64,000 nucleotides of DNA from Xestospongia muta (GCA_963693285.1 OY848918.1:4655876-4719875), one strand, 5' to 3'. Shown: positions 25,563 to 40,247, counted from the first letter of the stretch. Notes: generated by a model not told the origin, from the letters alone. A program made the numbers and translations.

Positions 25563-28104
25563 AGTTACTATTAACAAGCCATCACCTGTCTCTGATTAAG
25601 TTACTGAAGAGTCATCATCATTATATTATATAATATATATATTATGTACAAAGTGAAATTGTAGATTGTATTATTGCTATAGTAGTGTGTTTATATTGAA
25701 TTGATAACAGCTTAATTTATTATCTATATATAACAGCTAATAGTTCACTACATACTAATTTTTGTCTATCATTAAAATAATCGTACAATATTGCTGAGAG
25801 CTTGTTAAACAATTATTTTTTTTTTCAATATTTTTGATGGTGTGATAATCTTTTTTTTAATAATTAATATACATGATATTATACATATCATATAGTGTTA
25901 TGGAACACACTATACATATACAGTTACTTAGAACTCCTTTCTAACTGTATCAGTTAGTACAAGTCTTGTCTCTTTTTTGAAAGTAATTTATAGTTGCTGT
26001 CAAAATTTCATTAACGTAAGATAGATCTACAAGGTACAAACATTTGTTAAACATAACCTCCATTATGTTTTCTCAGTCATATAGCAATGCTAGTTCTATT
26101 GATGTGCAGCAAGTTACTGATGTTTGAGTAAATGACTGTCTCCCTGATATTGACTTTACTTTGACCAAGTATCTAAATATTATCAGACTAATGTGTATAG
26201 ACTCATGTCTTTGTACATATAATTCTGTTAATTCAGTAAACCTCATCATCACATAATCTAATAGTACACCAATCTAAATGAGAGATTGATATATAAAGAA
26301 AAATGGGCTGGATAATACTGAAATTATTGTTATCAGTGAATGAATGGAAATTCTCCTTTATAGACTATGCTAACAGCTGTTACTATAGTAACTAATTGTC
26401 AAGAGTTCAAGGGAGACTCCCACATTATTGATTAAAGCACTAGACAAAGCCTTGGGGAGTTATGTTACAATCTAAATGACATATATAACATGTAATTACA
26501 TTGTATCATGACAAACATGCCATCAAACTTGATTATTGTATAGACTTGTCTCGCCACCTCAACACCTTGCACCATCCTAATACCTTTAATTAAAGTAGTA
26601 CTAATATTGTTTTCTAATGACTACCTGTGTGATCTAAATGTTACCTTGTTATACTAACCATGGAGACACTATAGTGGAGTAGTGAGTGACCCCAGACCAC
26701 ATAAAAAGCTTTTTCATCTTTGATCATACTACATGTAGCAAAAGATATATAATAATAGTATAGGTATTATATTACAGCTGCATCAATGAGTTCACACACA
26801 ATAGTACTTGAATTAATAATGATACATATTTTTCTTTAATTTGGCACATTTGATAATGCTGCCAATAATTATAATAGTTTTATTGACAATGGGTGTGTCT
26901 TTTGTATCTAAGCTGTCAATGTGTAAAGATGATAGAGATAGGTGACACAATATTGACAGATTTAATTGTCTATTAAAAACTACTTGAAAAATTATAATGT
27001 TTTTGAGCAAACACTATTTATAATAAACATTATAATCATTTATTAATTATTAATTATTACCAAACATGTATTAACCTAATGCTACAATATTTATAGAACT
27101 GAATTCAAACTGTTTCATTTGTTAGTTTACTAAAACATAGTAGAAATGTGAAGATATCACTCATTAACCTGTTTACATGTATACATGTACATAATACATG
27201 TATACATGTATATAGTACATGCATACATGTACATAGTACATATATACTTGTACATAGTACATGTATACATGTACATAATACATATATACATGTACATAGT
27301 ACATAGCACATGTATACATGTACATAATACATGTATAGATGTGATGAGATTAGTAAAACAGGAAGTTAATGTCACTAACCTATTCTTGACCAGAAGTTCC
27401 CAATGTTTTGGTCCATCTGTCATATTAAAAGCACCTGGAGAGACCAGTCAATAGTTTACATATATATATATATAGGAAGACAAATTAAAAAGTAACTGAC
27501 ATATTAGCATAGGAGAACATTAAAGTAAGTATAAAGTAATATACATGAACTATGAAATAAATATAATAGAACATTTCATCAATCTGATTCAGAACACATG
27601 TTTTAGACCCTTACTAATATTTCTATGTATTATTCAATTTCTATATTAAGGACACGTCTATACTAAGGACAGTGTCCTTTGTAAAGAGATTCTACTATAC
27701 CAGGCCTTTTCATCATGTGCTCCTGACAGTACATTAGATTAAATGTCTAAAGTCAACAATGGTCTCTATCAGTGGAGGTTGTACAGACTTAGTGTCAGTC
27801 ACTATGAGTCATTTTGTCATTTACTATAACTTCATATAACATTTTACATCCCATAATACACATTTACTGTCCATATAATATCAATGTAATATAAACTTAT
27901 ATACTTCTTTGTACATATAATGTTGTTAGTTCAGTAAACCTCATGTCATAATTAATACCTATTCTAATAGTACACTAGTCTAGTGTTAAGAAAAGATAGT
28001 ATGAAGGGAAATGGTCTAGACAATACTCAATTCATGGTTTAGATAGCATTCACTTCTCTTTTATCAGGAGTTCATAACGTCACTGTTTAAAGAAATGATC
28101 TCCA
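25563..28104. other. Gene-free stretch with dispersed repeats
   Basis: It holds one R2 copy (about 25915-26175), two R1 copies (about 26200-26420 and 27400-28090) and a palindromic TACATGTA array (27170-27335). No coding exons are supported. Confidence 0.5.
27170..27335. repeat. Tandem palindromic TACATGTA array
   Basis: Imperfect tandem units of about 20 bp built from TACATGTATACATGTACATA. Every unit is internally palindromic, so both strands read almost the same; open frames on both strands across it are artefacts. Confidence 0.9.
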
Positions 28105-28305
28105 ACATGAATAACTAGTAATACTACCAGTTGGATCTATTGTTTCAGTCAATTTGGTAACTATACAATTAGTTTAGCTGGTAATGACACAGTTGTAGAA
28201 GGAAAGGCATGTACTAGAGCAATAATACTACCTACAGGTATGATTAAATTAGTATTGTACTCTGTGAATGAACCTGAACTTGCTAAAGATGACCACATTA
28301 TAATA
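28105..28305 (+). pseudogene. Fused FN3 and Death-domain tail fragments
   Basis: 28110-28240 matches the end of an FN3 exon (TSNTTSWIYCFSQFGNYTI, then SLAGND). Directly after it, 28255-28290 reads SVNEPELAKDD, matching the last part of the gene G Death domain (VNEPGLADQ). Everything between is deleted. This is probably the remains of a gene of type G. Confidence 0.65.
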
Positions 28306-31300
28306 TCAAAGAATAATCATGGACAAAAAATATTTTCGTATTATCTATGGTTGTTACACTAAGATATGTATCTATTGTTCTGTAAATAATAGATAATAAA
28401 AGCTGTAAATAATATTTGCTTTATTACATCAAATAACTTGTTACATATAACCTGTAAAGCAATATACTGGCTAAAATCAATCAATTTTAAAAGCAATACA
28501 TGTACACATGTACATGTACACAATTTAAGTTAATTGCTTAAGTTCCCAGTGTATTCCCAGTCCATGTTAAAAATTATATTCATTGTATGGAGTCATGCGA
28601 TTAGTACTGAACTACATTATCCTTATGTTGCTGTACTAAACCTTCTGTTAGTATAGCTGAACCAAAGGTCAGTTCTTCAACTGGCTTTTGCAAATAAAAT
28701 TCCTGATCCTTATCATAACAATCCCATATAGTAATTTACTATATTACTAGTGTAGCTGCTATATGTGTACAATATACAATGTAGATGTAACCACTAAATC
28801 ATACCTAACCAAATGTTCACAATGTACTTGTCCATATTATATGGACATATTGTGATAGTGAATACTAATTGTATGACCTCCATTAACTTCTAATGGTGTA
28901 CTTACTGATTGTATTTTAATGATTGTCTCTTTATCATCTGTTTTAGTTATATCTTATTTGGAGGAAAAGTAACAGATTAATAACATTATAAAATATTAAT
29001 TTAATAGTTTCACAATATTCTCCATAATTGATTGATAAAACCAACAATAAAAATTAATAATGACTTTTCTTTCATCAGTTTAGCCATAACTACCCCCCGT
29101 ACTTAAGAAAACATTAAGATGATCCTAAGATCAATGATAAAGAATACTGTAATGTTTAATGTGATATGTCAATTTGTAAAAGTCTTGTTTATCTGTGAAG
29201 TAATAATAGATCTTGCTGTCAAACTTTATTTACATAAGAAGGATCTACAAGAGAGAAAGACATAAGACAAAATTAGTTTAAACATGTAACAATTCTATGT
29301 CATCTCATCATATGTGTATGTGTTATGTAATGTTTTAAGGCATAACATAGAGACATAATGGCATACCTCAACGGTTATTGATATGAGAATGTTAAGTAAG
29401 TCACTAATATAATAAATTTGAACACTATACCACACTTCATGAAAAATGATGATCATATCTTAATTTACTCCATATGAAATGACCTATACAAAATTCAGGG
29501 CACTTCTTATCTGGTTAAGATTTTAATATGTTAATGGACACACATGTACTGGAGAAGGTGGAATATTACTATCTATAGACAAATAATATGACCAAATAGC
29601 AGCTGCAATAATTGTGGTTATGTCGAGGCTAAAAAATACAATATATCATGGTATGGAATATGGATACATATAGAAATGAATTCATAATATTTATTTCTTC
29701 CTCCATATTATATATAGATCAAATATTGCCAATGTAATTCATTACCTAATGATCCTATTCCAGTTCCTAATCTCCATTATTCAGTACCATATAGTATATG
29801 AGATACTAATAATGGAAACTAACAAAATAATTCAGTGACTATAGTGACTTAACTGTGTGTGTGTATATATAATTATTACTCTATTGTCATTCAATGATTA
29901 CAGACATACTATGGTGTATTAAGTAGATTTTTAATAATATTTTTACAGTTTTTTTTCAAGTTGTTATTGTAATTTAATGAAAACTTTATTTAGAAAATAA
30001 TTTTGTAACTGTCAAGGTTAAACAATAATAGTAAATGTTATGATAGCAACTAATATAGAAGTCACCAGATGTTTATACAAACTTGAACCTAATAACCAGA
30101 TACTATGCTATGTCAGCTCTAATATTATAGTAAGATATTTTTACAACTAGCATCTGTATTAATTAAAAAATTATTTTGGTGTCATTTATAACAGATAAAA
30201 GTTGCGATACCAATAGAGGATAACCCTATTAATTATCAAATAGTTGTTGCTTTGTTGTGGCTAGAGAATATAACATATTATATCAGAAATGAATAATGAC
30301 CAAATAGCTGTAGAACAAGGAAAATGTGTGGAAACACAATTATTATAACTCAATCAACTATTCATTCACTCTTCTATTTATTTATAGCTGTTGTTGTGTA
30401 GCTATGAAATGATATACAATATGTTTTACAAAATTATATAATGTTATTATACTTAATTTGTAGTATATGGCACTAGCTACAATTAATTACATCAGTTTGT
30501 CACATGTTGTGGCATGTAACAATGTATAAGACAATAAACAACTTAATATCCATCTCATAAATTGCTGTAGTAAGTCTTCTGTTAGTATAGCTAATAACCA
30601 AGGAGAACAGTTTAGCTGGATTCTTATAGCATATTTACTACTTCAAACTAATGTAATCATATTACTAATACTATGTATACAGGTACAATGTACAAGCCAA
30701 GGTTGTAAACAAATAAAGGATAAAGACTTATATCTTTTTAAACACTAACCTATAACTAACCAATAGTTCACAATTTGCTGGAATCTACTTGTTATCTTGG
30801 ATGTACCAGTAGTTTACAGTGTATAGAGGGAAGAGAAAAAGACATTAGCAGTGTAAGAATTATATAGGATTAAGTATAGGTTTGTAGATTGTTTCAATAC
30901 AATTCACTGCCAATAAAACATGCTATACAATTTTGTCCAATCAAAAATGTGTCTTCTGTAAAAGTATACATGAAGTATGATAGATAACAAACTTCAGTTA
31001 TATACACATACACGACTAAAGTTATGTATATAATACACGTGTACATATACAAGGTATAGCGTGAGGTTGGCAATGAAGGAAACATATATGTTCACTACTA
31101 ACCACTCCTAACGAAAGTTTCTATGTGCTAGTCCACCTGTTATATTAAAAGCTCTTGGATTTTACAGTTTAATTGTATGGAAGAAAGACAAGTTAGAAGT
31201 TAATGAATTGATGGTATACAAAATATTATAAGGTATCATGAGAATGTTATGCATTAGACAAAGACAATACTGAAAGAGAATAGAAACAACAGTGATGTCT

Positions 31301-31898
31301 ATCTGTGGAGGTTGTGAAAGCATATTTACATTTACATTCACTATGGGGTACCTAATTCATTGTAATATTTTATTAGCCTATAGTGACACATTAACTGTCC
31401 ATATGTGTATTAACTTACTTACCCCTTTGTACATACAATACTGTTAGTTCAGTAAACCTCATATCAAAAAATATATATTATCCAATAATCCAATATCACA
31501 CTACTCTAGTGTATAAAAGAGTTAAGGTGAAGGGAAATGGGCCAGACAAAACTCAAACAATTCAATTCATAGTTACTATAGTAACATTTGTTAGTATAAT
31601 CTATAAAGGGAATTTTCATGGTTACTCAATAAGGCTTCTGAAAGTAATGGTATTACTCTTTTATCAGGAGTATGTAATGAAAGTTCAGTTTAAATATAGA
31701 AACACAAATCACAAGAGCTCTACTTAACATTTAAATCAAAGGTATAGAAGATGTCATGATCCTATTAAACTAATGCTTAATAATCAACAAAAAATAACTA
31801 ACAACTGCTAGTCAATGTCTAGAAATGCTGATAAAATATATGACTAGGGAACACCTTGATCAACAACAGTGTGAGTTAGTATTATTATTGTAATGTTA

Positions 31899-31933
<35 letters not shown>

Positions 31934-32100
31934 AGTCTCCAATAGAAAACTTAATATTATCTTGCATAATTGATAATAATAATTATTGTTTTTTATAATA
32001 AAAACATGTGGTTTTAGAAGTGGGCGCGCCTAGACAATCAGTAAGACAGTAACAGGTGTGCGCTAACCATCTGCTATATTACGAAGCTGACTAACACTAT
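28306..32100. other. Gene-free AT-rich stretch upstream of gene C
   Basis: It contains an R2 copy (about 28905-29260), an R1 copy (about 31130-31700) and an AT dinucleotide run (31901-31931). No receptor exons or other genes are recognisable. Confidence 0.5.
31901..31931. repeat. (AT)n microsatellite
   Basis: An AT dinucleotide run about 170 bp upstream of the gene C start. Confidence 0.95.
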
Positions 32101-32106
32101 ACTATA

Positions 32107-35100
32107 ATGACTAAGTAAGTTTTTACCCAATGTGGTGTGATGATTGTGTTTTACATGTACTATACAATAGTAAAGCAAGACTGTTGCTGCTATTCTTAAT
32201 TTGTACAAAAGACTTCTCTGCTGCGGGTAAGCTTGGACAAAATCAAGTAATTTCAAATTAGTATGCAACAATAGCAAGTGAATGTTGACACAATGTACAT
32301 ATTAGGATTTAGATGGGTTAGGGATTGGATTTAGTATTGGTAGTATAACATATTTGTTTGTGAATCATAGATACATACTAGAGTAGGTGTTTTCAATCAA
32401 ATATATCCATGCATTGGTAGTTGGTGTGATTATATAATTGTTTATGAAAAGACCATGTCCACTTGATAATTTAATATAAGTAAAATTATTTATGTGCTCA
32501 GTGTTGATTTTATATGTTGCTTTGTTTAATTGATAAGATTAGTTATTTGATTTAATTTGTTTAATAGCTACCAATATCTTCACTATTGTACCAGAGACAC
32601 AATATGTCTACCTCAATCATAATGTGATGTTTGAGTGTGCTACTAACTTAACTGGATATAGTCTAACATTTTCCTATAGTGGATCTATAGATTCTATATT
32701 GAAACAAACTAATCTACCTGATGGTGGTATAAAGATTACAACAACCTTCATTGTAACAAGTGGTAACAATGGTACTAGTGTATCATGTATAGCTCGTTTG
32801 AATAATGTATTCAAAGGAATATCAGACTTATCCTATGTATATGTACAAGGTAAGAGATAAAGGTAACTTACATTACTAATATACTGATGTACTGTTATTG
32901 GTTAGGTCCTCCTAGAACTGTCTTTGATCTCCAAGGATATCAGTTAGATGATTGTTGTATTGTCTTCTCCTGGTCTTCTCCATTCACATTAGGACGGTTA
33001 AGTGTGTGGTATCAAGTGATATTAAGTATAGGAGAAGAAGTGAAGTCATCAGAAATAATCTATACTACTAACTACACTTATTGTCCTATTGACCTAACTA
33101 ATGGAAAATATAGACTTAATATTACTACAATCAATGGAGCAGGGACTGGAATACTGAACAGTATTACTACAATGTTTAAAACGGGTAAATAATTTACCAT
33201 AACTTTTATCTTAATTCTAAAATGTGAGTTTTCATAGTAAGCTGATTACATCGTTAATATCTAAATTATATAGTATAGTCAAATAAAATAATTTTAAAAA
33301 TCCTATGATCTAAAATCACTATGGATAAGAGATACAATAATAAATACAACTAAACTAATGTACTTATGGAATACGTAGTATTTGGTATAGTAATACTATT
33401 ATGTTACACATTGTATGCTTTACTGCTTTACTAATTGATAAATTATGTTTTCTTTTCACAGACAAAACAATTTATACCAACTATAATATTCACATGACTT
33501 ATCGTCAAAATGACGACTGGACCTATCAATTTGAAGTAAAACCAGTAAGTGATCTAACAATATATTGATACAACACATAACATGCTTTATAGTCTACTCC
33601 ACTCTGTTCTCAACCTATTGTGAATACAACAGTGATGAGTTGTAATATAAAGAACTCTTCTGATTGTTATAACAGTACTAATGTTACTATTATCACTGAC
33701 TCTAATGGATATAAGACTATAATATCAGTAATTGATCTTCCTCCTAGAGAGAAGTTCAATACATTTGTATACTTGCAATATAAGAGTGGACAGATATTTC
33801 AAACTACTCCAGTAGTTACCAGTAAGTATATTGTATGTGTTACATATGTCATTACTATCTTTGATAACAGGTAGTCATGATCTACAACAGTTAATTATAA
33901 CTGATACATCAAATGATATATTATGTCTTCAGTTTGGCTTTGTTAATGGATGTACAATAAATGAAGTAGATCTACATCTACAATGTCACAGTACACACCA
34001 TCCTTTTGATAATGAAGATCTCTCTCGTAACAATCAACTTAACTTTACCAAATGTTTTAGTGATATACCTGCTAATAATTGGACATTGTATGCATGTGAT
34101 GGAGTTCTACCTCAAGACAACAAGACATGTTCTAATCCAGCTGTTATATTACATAATATTAGTATTACTGGCAGAGATTCTAGTTCATCTTTTGCAACAG
34201 CTAGTAGTACCTCTGTTAGTACTGATATAATATCTACTACCTCAATAAGTAGTAAGTTATAAGATATAATGTATAACATGTGAAGTCTGTTGTTTATCAC
34301 TTGTTTAAAGATATCATGAGCACTTCTACTCTCTCTGATAATAAGACTGGACCTGATACAAGAATAGTAATGAGACTTGTTATTGTGGGGATTATAATAA
34401 TAATAGTTGTTGTTATTGTTATTGGTAAGTATAATATAATTATTGTTAAATATTACATTGGTACTTATTAATAGTATTGGTCTTTTTTATCATATTAAAG
34501 AAAAGATCAAACAAAAAACGTAAGTCAACACAATATACTGGTTTACTATTTGATAATATGAACACTTTGTCAGATCATAATGACGTTGATAAAAGTGGAA
34601 TACCTTTCTATACACAAGAGAGCTCAGACTCCTTTGACCAAAAGGACTCGGTTCGGGTAACACAAATGGTTGTCACAACTATTAAAAATAACAGTGAATT
34701 GATAACATTTGATGGTCCTTCTTTAGCTAATAATGAGGTACTAGACAACACATTGATTTACATTATGATGTTTACACCTTAACAGACACATGACAATCCT
34801 ATAGCTAACAATGAGGAGACATCAACACCAGTACAAGGTGACAATCATCAGGTATAGTTGTAGTTATAATATATTACAATATTATCAATTTTATAGAGTC
34901 CACTATCAGTACAACTTTATGCTGATATCAATAAAATGACAAGTGGACCTAAACCAGCTCCCAAAGTACAATCTGATGTCACATATTCTGAAATTGCATT
35001 TCAGTCCAGTAAGTTTGTTATGTTTGTGTTATATTATTTGTCATTTTATAGCAAACAATAAAACCAATAAATGTCCTAGTCAAAGAGAATTCAAGGAGTT

Positions 35101-35356
35101 GCTTACGTCAAATGTAGCGCATAAATGGTTTCCTATTGGTATCGGACTTGGTATGAGTGGAGAAAAACTTGAAGAAATACGAGAAAATTCCAATGATATT
35201 CCTGACCAGTGCCTTGGTAACTTGTTTTATGAATGGGAGCAGAATCCTCATAAAGACAAGCCATTTACTTGGGACACTCTCATTCGAGTACTGAGATCTG
35301 TTAAAGTTGGAGAAGAATCTCTTGCAAAAAAACTGGAGGAACACTTCTCAAAATGA
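32107..35356 (+). CDS. Gene C: Ig-FN3 receptor with ITIM-like motif and Death domain
   Basis: Exons: 32107-32114, 32171-32226, 32568-32849, 32906-33184, 33462-33544, 33593-33821, 33871-34251, 34311-34424, 34475-34737, 34786-34851, 34897-35008, 35052-35356; 2178 nt, 725 residues, open throughout. The signal peptide (MTNKARLLLLFLI...) is split after codon 2, as in gene B. An Ig domain spans about 22-115 and FN3 116-208, then two Cys-bearing modules to about 439. A short Ser/Thr stalk precedes a very hydrophobic helix about 462-487 (IIIIIVVVIV) with a basic KKRSNKKRK stop-transfer. The tail of about 235 residues carries LYADI (Tyr 595) and DVTYSEIAF (Tyr 617), a textbook ITIM-like V-x-Y-x-x-I, about 15 residues before the Death domain (about 635-725; FTWDTLIRVLR, HKWFPIGIGLGMS). 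It is the best-preserved type 1 gene. It presumably acts at the plasma membrane, possibly recruiting SH2 phosphatases and Death-domain adaptors; the partners are inference. Confidence 0.9.
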
Positions 35357-35940
35357 CAATGATAACAATTTTACTTAGTTTATTTGTCATTTTTGAGCAC
35401 ATAACACTAGCGTGTTTGATTTTTGTATTTGATGTATGCATCATGTATTAAAACTGCTTGTTTTCTAAGTCAGACTGAAGATGTCATACATAGTACATAT
35501 GAATCATAACTTGATATTAATATTTTATTAGCTTTTGTGGTGACTTTAATATGTGGTTTTTTAAATGTTGTATATCAATGTGTAAGTTTATACTTGTAAC
35601 CTTAAATATGACCCTTTATCTTAAGCTACTCACATGCTAACAAGAATGTTTCAAAACCAATAACAAGAAAATATATTTAACTGAACAACATATAGAGACA
35701 GTTATTATATAAGACCATAGCATAGATAATAGAGTAAAGGAAAATTATTCATTTTATTAACTCATTACTTACATTATTCTGCTTATAATATCATTTGAAG
35801 TGAATAACAAGTCAGCTATTCTCTTGAGGTTACTATGGGTACATTCCCAAGTAATAGTTTATCTAGTATTTTATTGATGTGGGAATTGTGTTACACTGAT
35901 ACTATTGATCACTTTACATAAACTGATGGACACACAGAAG

Positions 35941-35987
<47 letters not shown>

Positions 35988-36869
35988 AGTATTCAAAGTC
36001 TGAAACAAGTATTCAGTACAGGATAGTGGCCAAGTATATGAATATAATGAATGTGTCAAATAAACACACCTGCATAATAAACACACCTGCATATGAATAG
36101 AAAAGGAGAAATAATGACAAATGCCAGGTGCTACCAGGTGTACAGTTCACTGATGCTTTTATTCAATTTATTGTTTATCTCATTCAAAATATAAGCAAGC
36201 AGCTGCTATTAAACCAGAATAATCAGTACTGATAATTTAATGGTGTAGCATATAACAAGTCAATTGTATATTGACATATTGGCATATGAAACATTGAAAC
36301 AGGTATAAATATTATGAGAATATATGCATTAGAATGGAACAGCATTGAAAGAGCAGTAAAATCAACAGTGATGTCTGTCTGTGAAGGTATGTAAACACTG
36401 CTGTTCACTTAACTTACATGTAATATTATACTTGGCACCAGTAGTGCTTACAATCACTAAACAGTTACCATTGCTATAGTTATCATGAGATAGCAGGTTA
36501 CATATGAAAACTTGCCACAATGATTATTCTTGGAAATGTTATGATTGGCAGTACTTACAGCTGTCATTAAAACTAATGAATAAAGAAATATTCATCCAAA
36601 ATATTTGCAATTAGTTGAAGCTACTTCTAATCAATAACAATATTAATGTATTTTGGGCACTATAAAAGGGTAGTTTTATATAATCTGAGGGCTACTTTAA
36701 GACACAATTTATTATCAAGCAATGATTGATACCACAGTATGCTCACTAATCCATTGCTAGTTAATATCTTGAAATAGCTATAAGCATCTATGATTAGGGT
36801 TTGATCATATACAGTTTGTTTACAATACCCTGCATTCACATGAGTAAACTCTACCAACATCTGCTAATC
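35357..36869. other. Gene C downstream region without genes
   Basis: AT-rich sequence with a CA microsatellite (35942-35986) and an R1 fragment (about 36270-36400, GATGTCTGTCTGTGAAGG). No coding exon is supported. Confidence 0.5.
35942..35986. repeat. (CA)n microsatellite
   Basis: An uninterrupted CA run of about 45 bp. Confidence 0.95.
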
Positions 36870-36990
36870 CACTAACAGATACTGTCCCTTATCAAGTTAT
36901 ACCTCAATATGAGAATGTTGATATGATCACTAATACACTACCTACTACTGAACTAGAGATGAGCACATATCAATATATAGTTTGTGAATG
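36865..36990 (+). pseudogene. Isolated type 3 cytoplasmic-tail exon fragment
   Basis: Reads NPLTDTVPYQVIPQYENVDM and on to NTLPTTELEM, the tail exon otherwise found on the minus strand in M1, M2 and M4. No membrane exon precedes it. The Y-E-N-V segment is intact although the copy is alone. Confidence 0.75.
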
Positions 36991-38090
36991 GTAGATGTCA
37001 TCACCTCACTCATCTCATATATGTATGTAAAATGTACAATCATTCAATATTCACAAAACATAATTAGTCACACAATATAATTTAAAGAGCCCTTGTTAAT
37101 AGTTTGCAATTCAGTACAAGAATTGACTGTTGTAAGACTTGGAAAATTAACTTGTCTGTTGTAAGTTATGATAATATTGAAACTGAAAGTCACAAGAGTG
37201 TTGGATATCACTATACAGTATAGCTTATCACAATTTGTTGTGTTAATATTGTTATTATTATTATTATTATTGTTATTATTAATATATCACAGACTATAAT
37301 GACATTATGATATACACTTTATAATGTTATGTATGACTATTGTATGTTGAAATCTCCAAGATGGTCAGTAGTTAAAAGAATAACTTTATTGAAGAAATAA
37401 AAATGGACTCTGGGAATAAATGGGACTTGTGGACATGTGAAGTCAGGAAGAGACATTATTTAACATTAATAGCATAACTATCATAATTACTATTAAAAGT
37501 TTATAAACTATAATTATGTATTAATCACTACCTCTAATCAGACTTGTTGTGGTTACTTATTACACTATAATGACCAACTATATGATTAAAATTAACAATG
37601 ATTTATAATATCTTAACTTTAGTTTATAATTGGTCAGCCATATGCAATGAAGGTGATATACATACACTTAGGTGATAACAGTAGTGAGAATGATGTAACA
37701 CCATCAACAGGCACTAACTGTACAATTATTATAATCCACTTGTCATATACTGTTTGGAGGAAAAGGAGTTTGCAATGAAGTGACAAAGTTGTAATTTAGT
37801 AAACTAGATCACCTCTTTGATAAAACATGATAAGACATACGTTTGTGGTAATTCAGAAGAAGTACCGTGTAAATCTTTGACATAAATGTATGCATCGAAA
37901 AGTAGTTCATTACAGATTGGTCACTTTAATTGGTTTATTTTAATAATTATCAATAATGAAATGATGGAGCCATAGAACATTTTAGATCATATCTACTTGT
38001 ACCACTGATATTAATAAAGTATTGAGTAATTGAAAAGTAACTATGGACACATAATTTTACATAATGTTATAAATATCATGTATTTATCAT
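36991..38090. other. Gene-free AT-rich stretch
   Basis: A short TTA-type microsatellite lies at 37252-37276. I see nothing else supportable. Confidence 0.45.
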
Positions 38091-38830
38091 TTACTTAATT
38101 ATGAGCACATCTGTTCTTATCAAACAGAACAAACTTACAACAGATCTGTTGTGAAGATTGTTCCCATAGAAATTCCTCTTTATAATTACTATTGATAAGG
38201 ATTTAAATAATATATTCATTACTTTGAAATACATTATGTCATCAGTGTCATTTGTTATGTCAAGAAAAACTAAAGAAGAATATTTTATATAAGAATTGTA
38301 GGTTAACATAATAATTAACATCATTTTAAATCAATGTCTTTGTGTTGAGTGATCAATCCACATTGACAGTCATTAGTTGGTATAGTTAATTATATAATAA
38401 ACAATTTCATACATTCATAACTGCCTGACTCTGTCTATATGATAACAATATCTGGGTATATAGGAGATTTTTTACAGCTACATAGTGACAAGAAACCATG
38501 TCAAATATACAATAATATTCATGAAGTATGCTTATAATTATTTTTATGATATGTTATGACTAGTTATAAATAGTAACAGACTACTAGCATATGATGATAT
38601 TGATAAAGAAATAATCAGACATAAATCTCTTCCTAGAATACAATCTGATATCAAAGTTGACTGTATCCTATGAGATCATTTTTAATAATTACTTGTGTAT
38701 TATTAATATTTCAATATTTTTAGCAAACAATAATCAATGTCCTAGTCTAATAGAACTCAGAGCTACATCACAAGTGGATAATAAATAGTTTCCCATTTGT
38801 ATAGGACTTGGTGTGAATTGGTATGAATAA
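38091..38830 (+). pseudogene. Decayed 3' half of a type 1 receptor
   Basis: 38100-38150 matches the juxtamembrane exon of gene A (MSTSVLIKQNKLTT) and ends in TGA. 38625-38665 matches the exon before the Death domain (PRIQSDIK). 38718-38825 matches the start of the Death domain (NNQCPSL, SQVDNK, then TAG, GLGVN). The order is that of genes A to C, but the pieces are full of stops. Confidence 0.7.
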
Positions 38831-39024
38831 TTCTGTGACTATAGGAATAGTAGAATCTTGTTTTAGAGAAATATAATAAATTACAGAAAAAACAGACTAT
38901 GTACAAATTTACAAAATGAATATACTGAATTAACTATATCCTGTAGAATTTCTTTATGCTTTATAATTTTTTTTATATTCTGAGTACTCCTAGCCTGACA
39001 TATAACAATACATAGATACATAGG

Positions 39025-39210
39025 TACATACATACATACATACACACATACATAGATACACACATACATACATACATACATGCATACATACATACACACA
39101 TACATACATACATACATGCATACATACATACATACATACATACATACATACATACATACATACATACATACAACATGCATACATACATACGTACATACAT
39201 ACATACATAT
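39025..39210. repeat. (ACAT)n microsatellite, copy 1
   Basis: Tetranucleotide ACAT tract with a few CA and GCAT interruptions, about 190 bp. On the minus strand it reads as repeated Met-Tyr-Val-Cys and is not a gene. Confidence 0.95.
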
Positions 39211-39749
39211 ATATATATTACTATAAAATGAATTAGTTGATCTAACCAATCTATGGTCATATTTATGTTGTTGCAGGATGAGATGCCACAAAGTAGTAAA
39301 AATCACATTGCTGTCATTACTAAAATATATTGATTGATAGTTGTGTAGTTAATTGTCTAATCAATGAAGATTCTGTTTAATATCTCATTAGTTAGATGAA
39401 ATAACTTCATAAATTCTGGGTCTATGTGAGGTATGTCACTATGTAATTTGTTGTACCATTGCGTGAGGGCTGATATTAGGGAATTTACATTAGGACAGCA
39501 CTTATATGTCATCACATTATGTGGATTCTAAGAAATTACGGTTCCAAGAAAAAGTAGCAATAACAGCTTAGATAAACAATTGTGGATATATACAACTTTA
39601 TTTCTAAGAAATTATGAATTTCGTTATTGGTATGTCTCTATGTCCACCAAAATCTTAGGGGACAACCTTAGTGGTAATTTTAAGAAATCGTTGATGCATC
39701 CTGTAAGATCTATTTTCAATAATTACTTGTGTATTATTAATATTTCAAT

Positions 39750-39840
39750 ATTTTTAGCAAACAATAATCAATGTCCTAGTCTAAAAGAACTCAGAGAGTT
39801 GATAACATCACAAGTGGATAATAAATAGTTTCCCATTTGT
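39750..39840 (+). pseudogene. Second Death-domain relic
   Basis: Reads NNQCPSLKELRELITSQVDN followed by a TAG in place of the His-Lys-Trp of genes B and C, then loses frame. It is less decayed than the copy at 38718. Confidence 0.75.
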
Positions 39841-40044
39841 ATAGGAATTGGTATGAATAATTCTGTGACTATAGGAATAGTAGAATATTGTTTTGGAGAA
39901 ATATAATAAATCACAAAAAAAAAGGCTATGTACAAATTTACAAAATGAATATACTGAATTAAGTACATCCTGGAGAATTTCTAACACTTTATAACTTTTT
40001 ATATTCTGATTACTCCTAGCCTGACATATAACAATACATAGATA

Positions 40045-40091
40045 CATAGATACATACATACATACATACATACATACATACATACATACAT

Positions 40092-40182
<91 letters not shown>

Positions 40183-40247
40183 TACATACATACATACATA
40201 CATACATAGATACACACATACATACATACACACATACATACACACAT

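Noticed and set aside
27105..27454. Three overlapping frames rich in Cys, Met, Tyr, His and Val
   Set aside because: They cross the palindromic TACATGTA array and reflect its composition.
31509..31727. Plus-strand frame near 31.5 kb
   Set aside because: It lies inside an R1 repeat copy and is not conserved as an open frame in the other copies.
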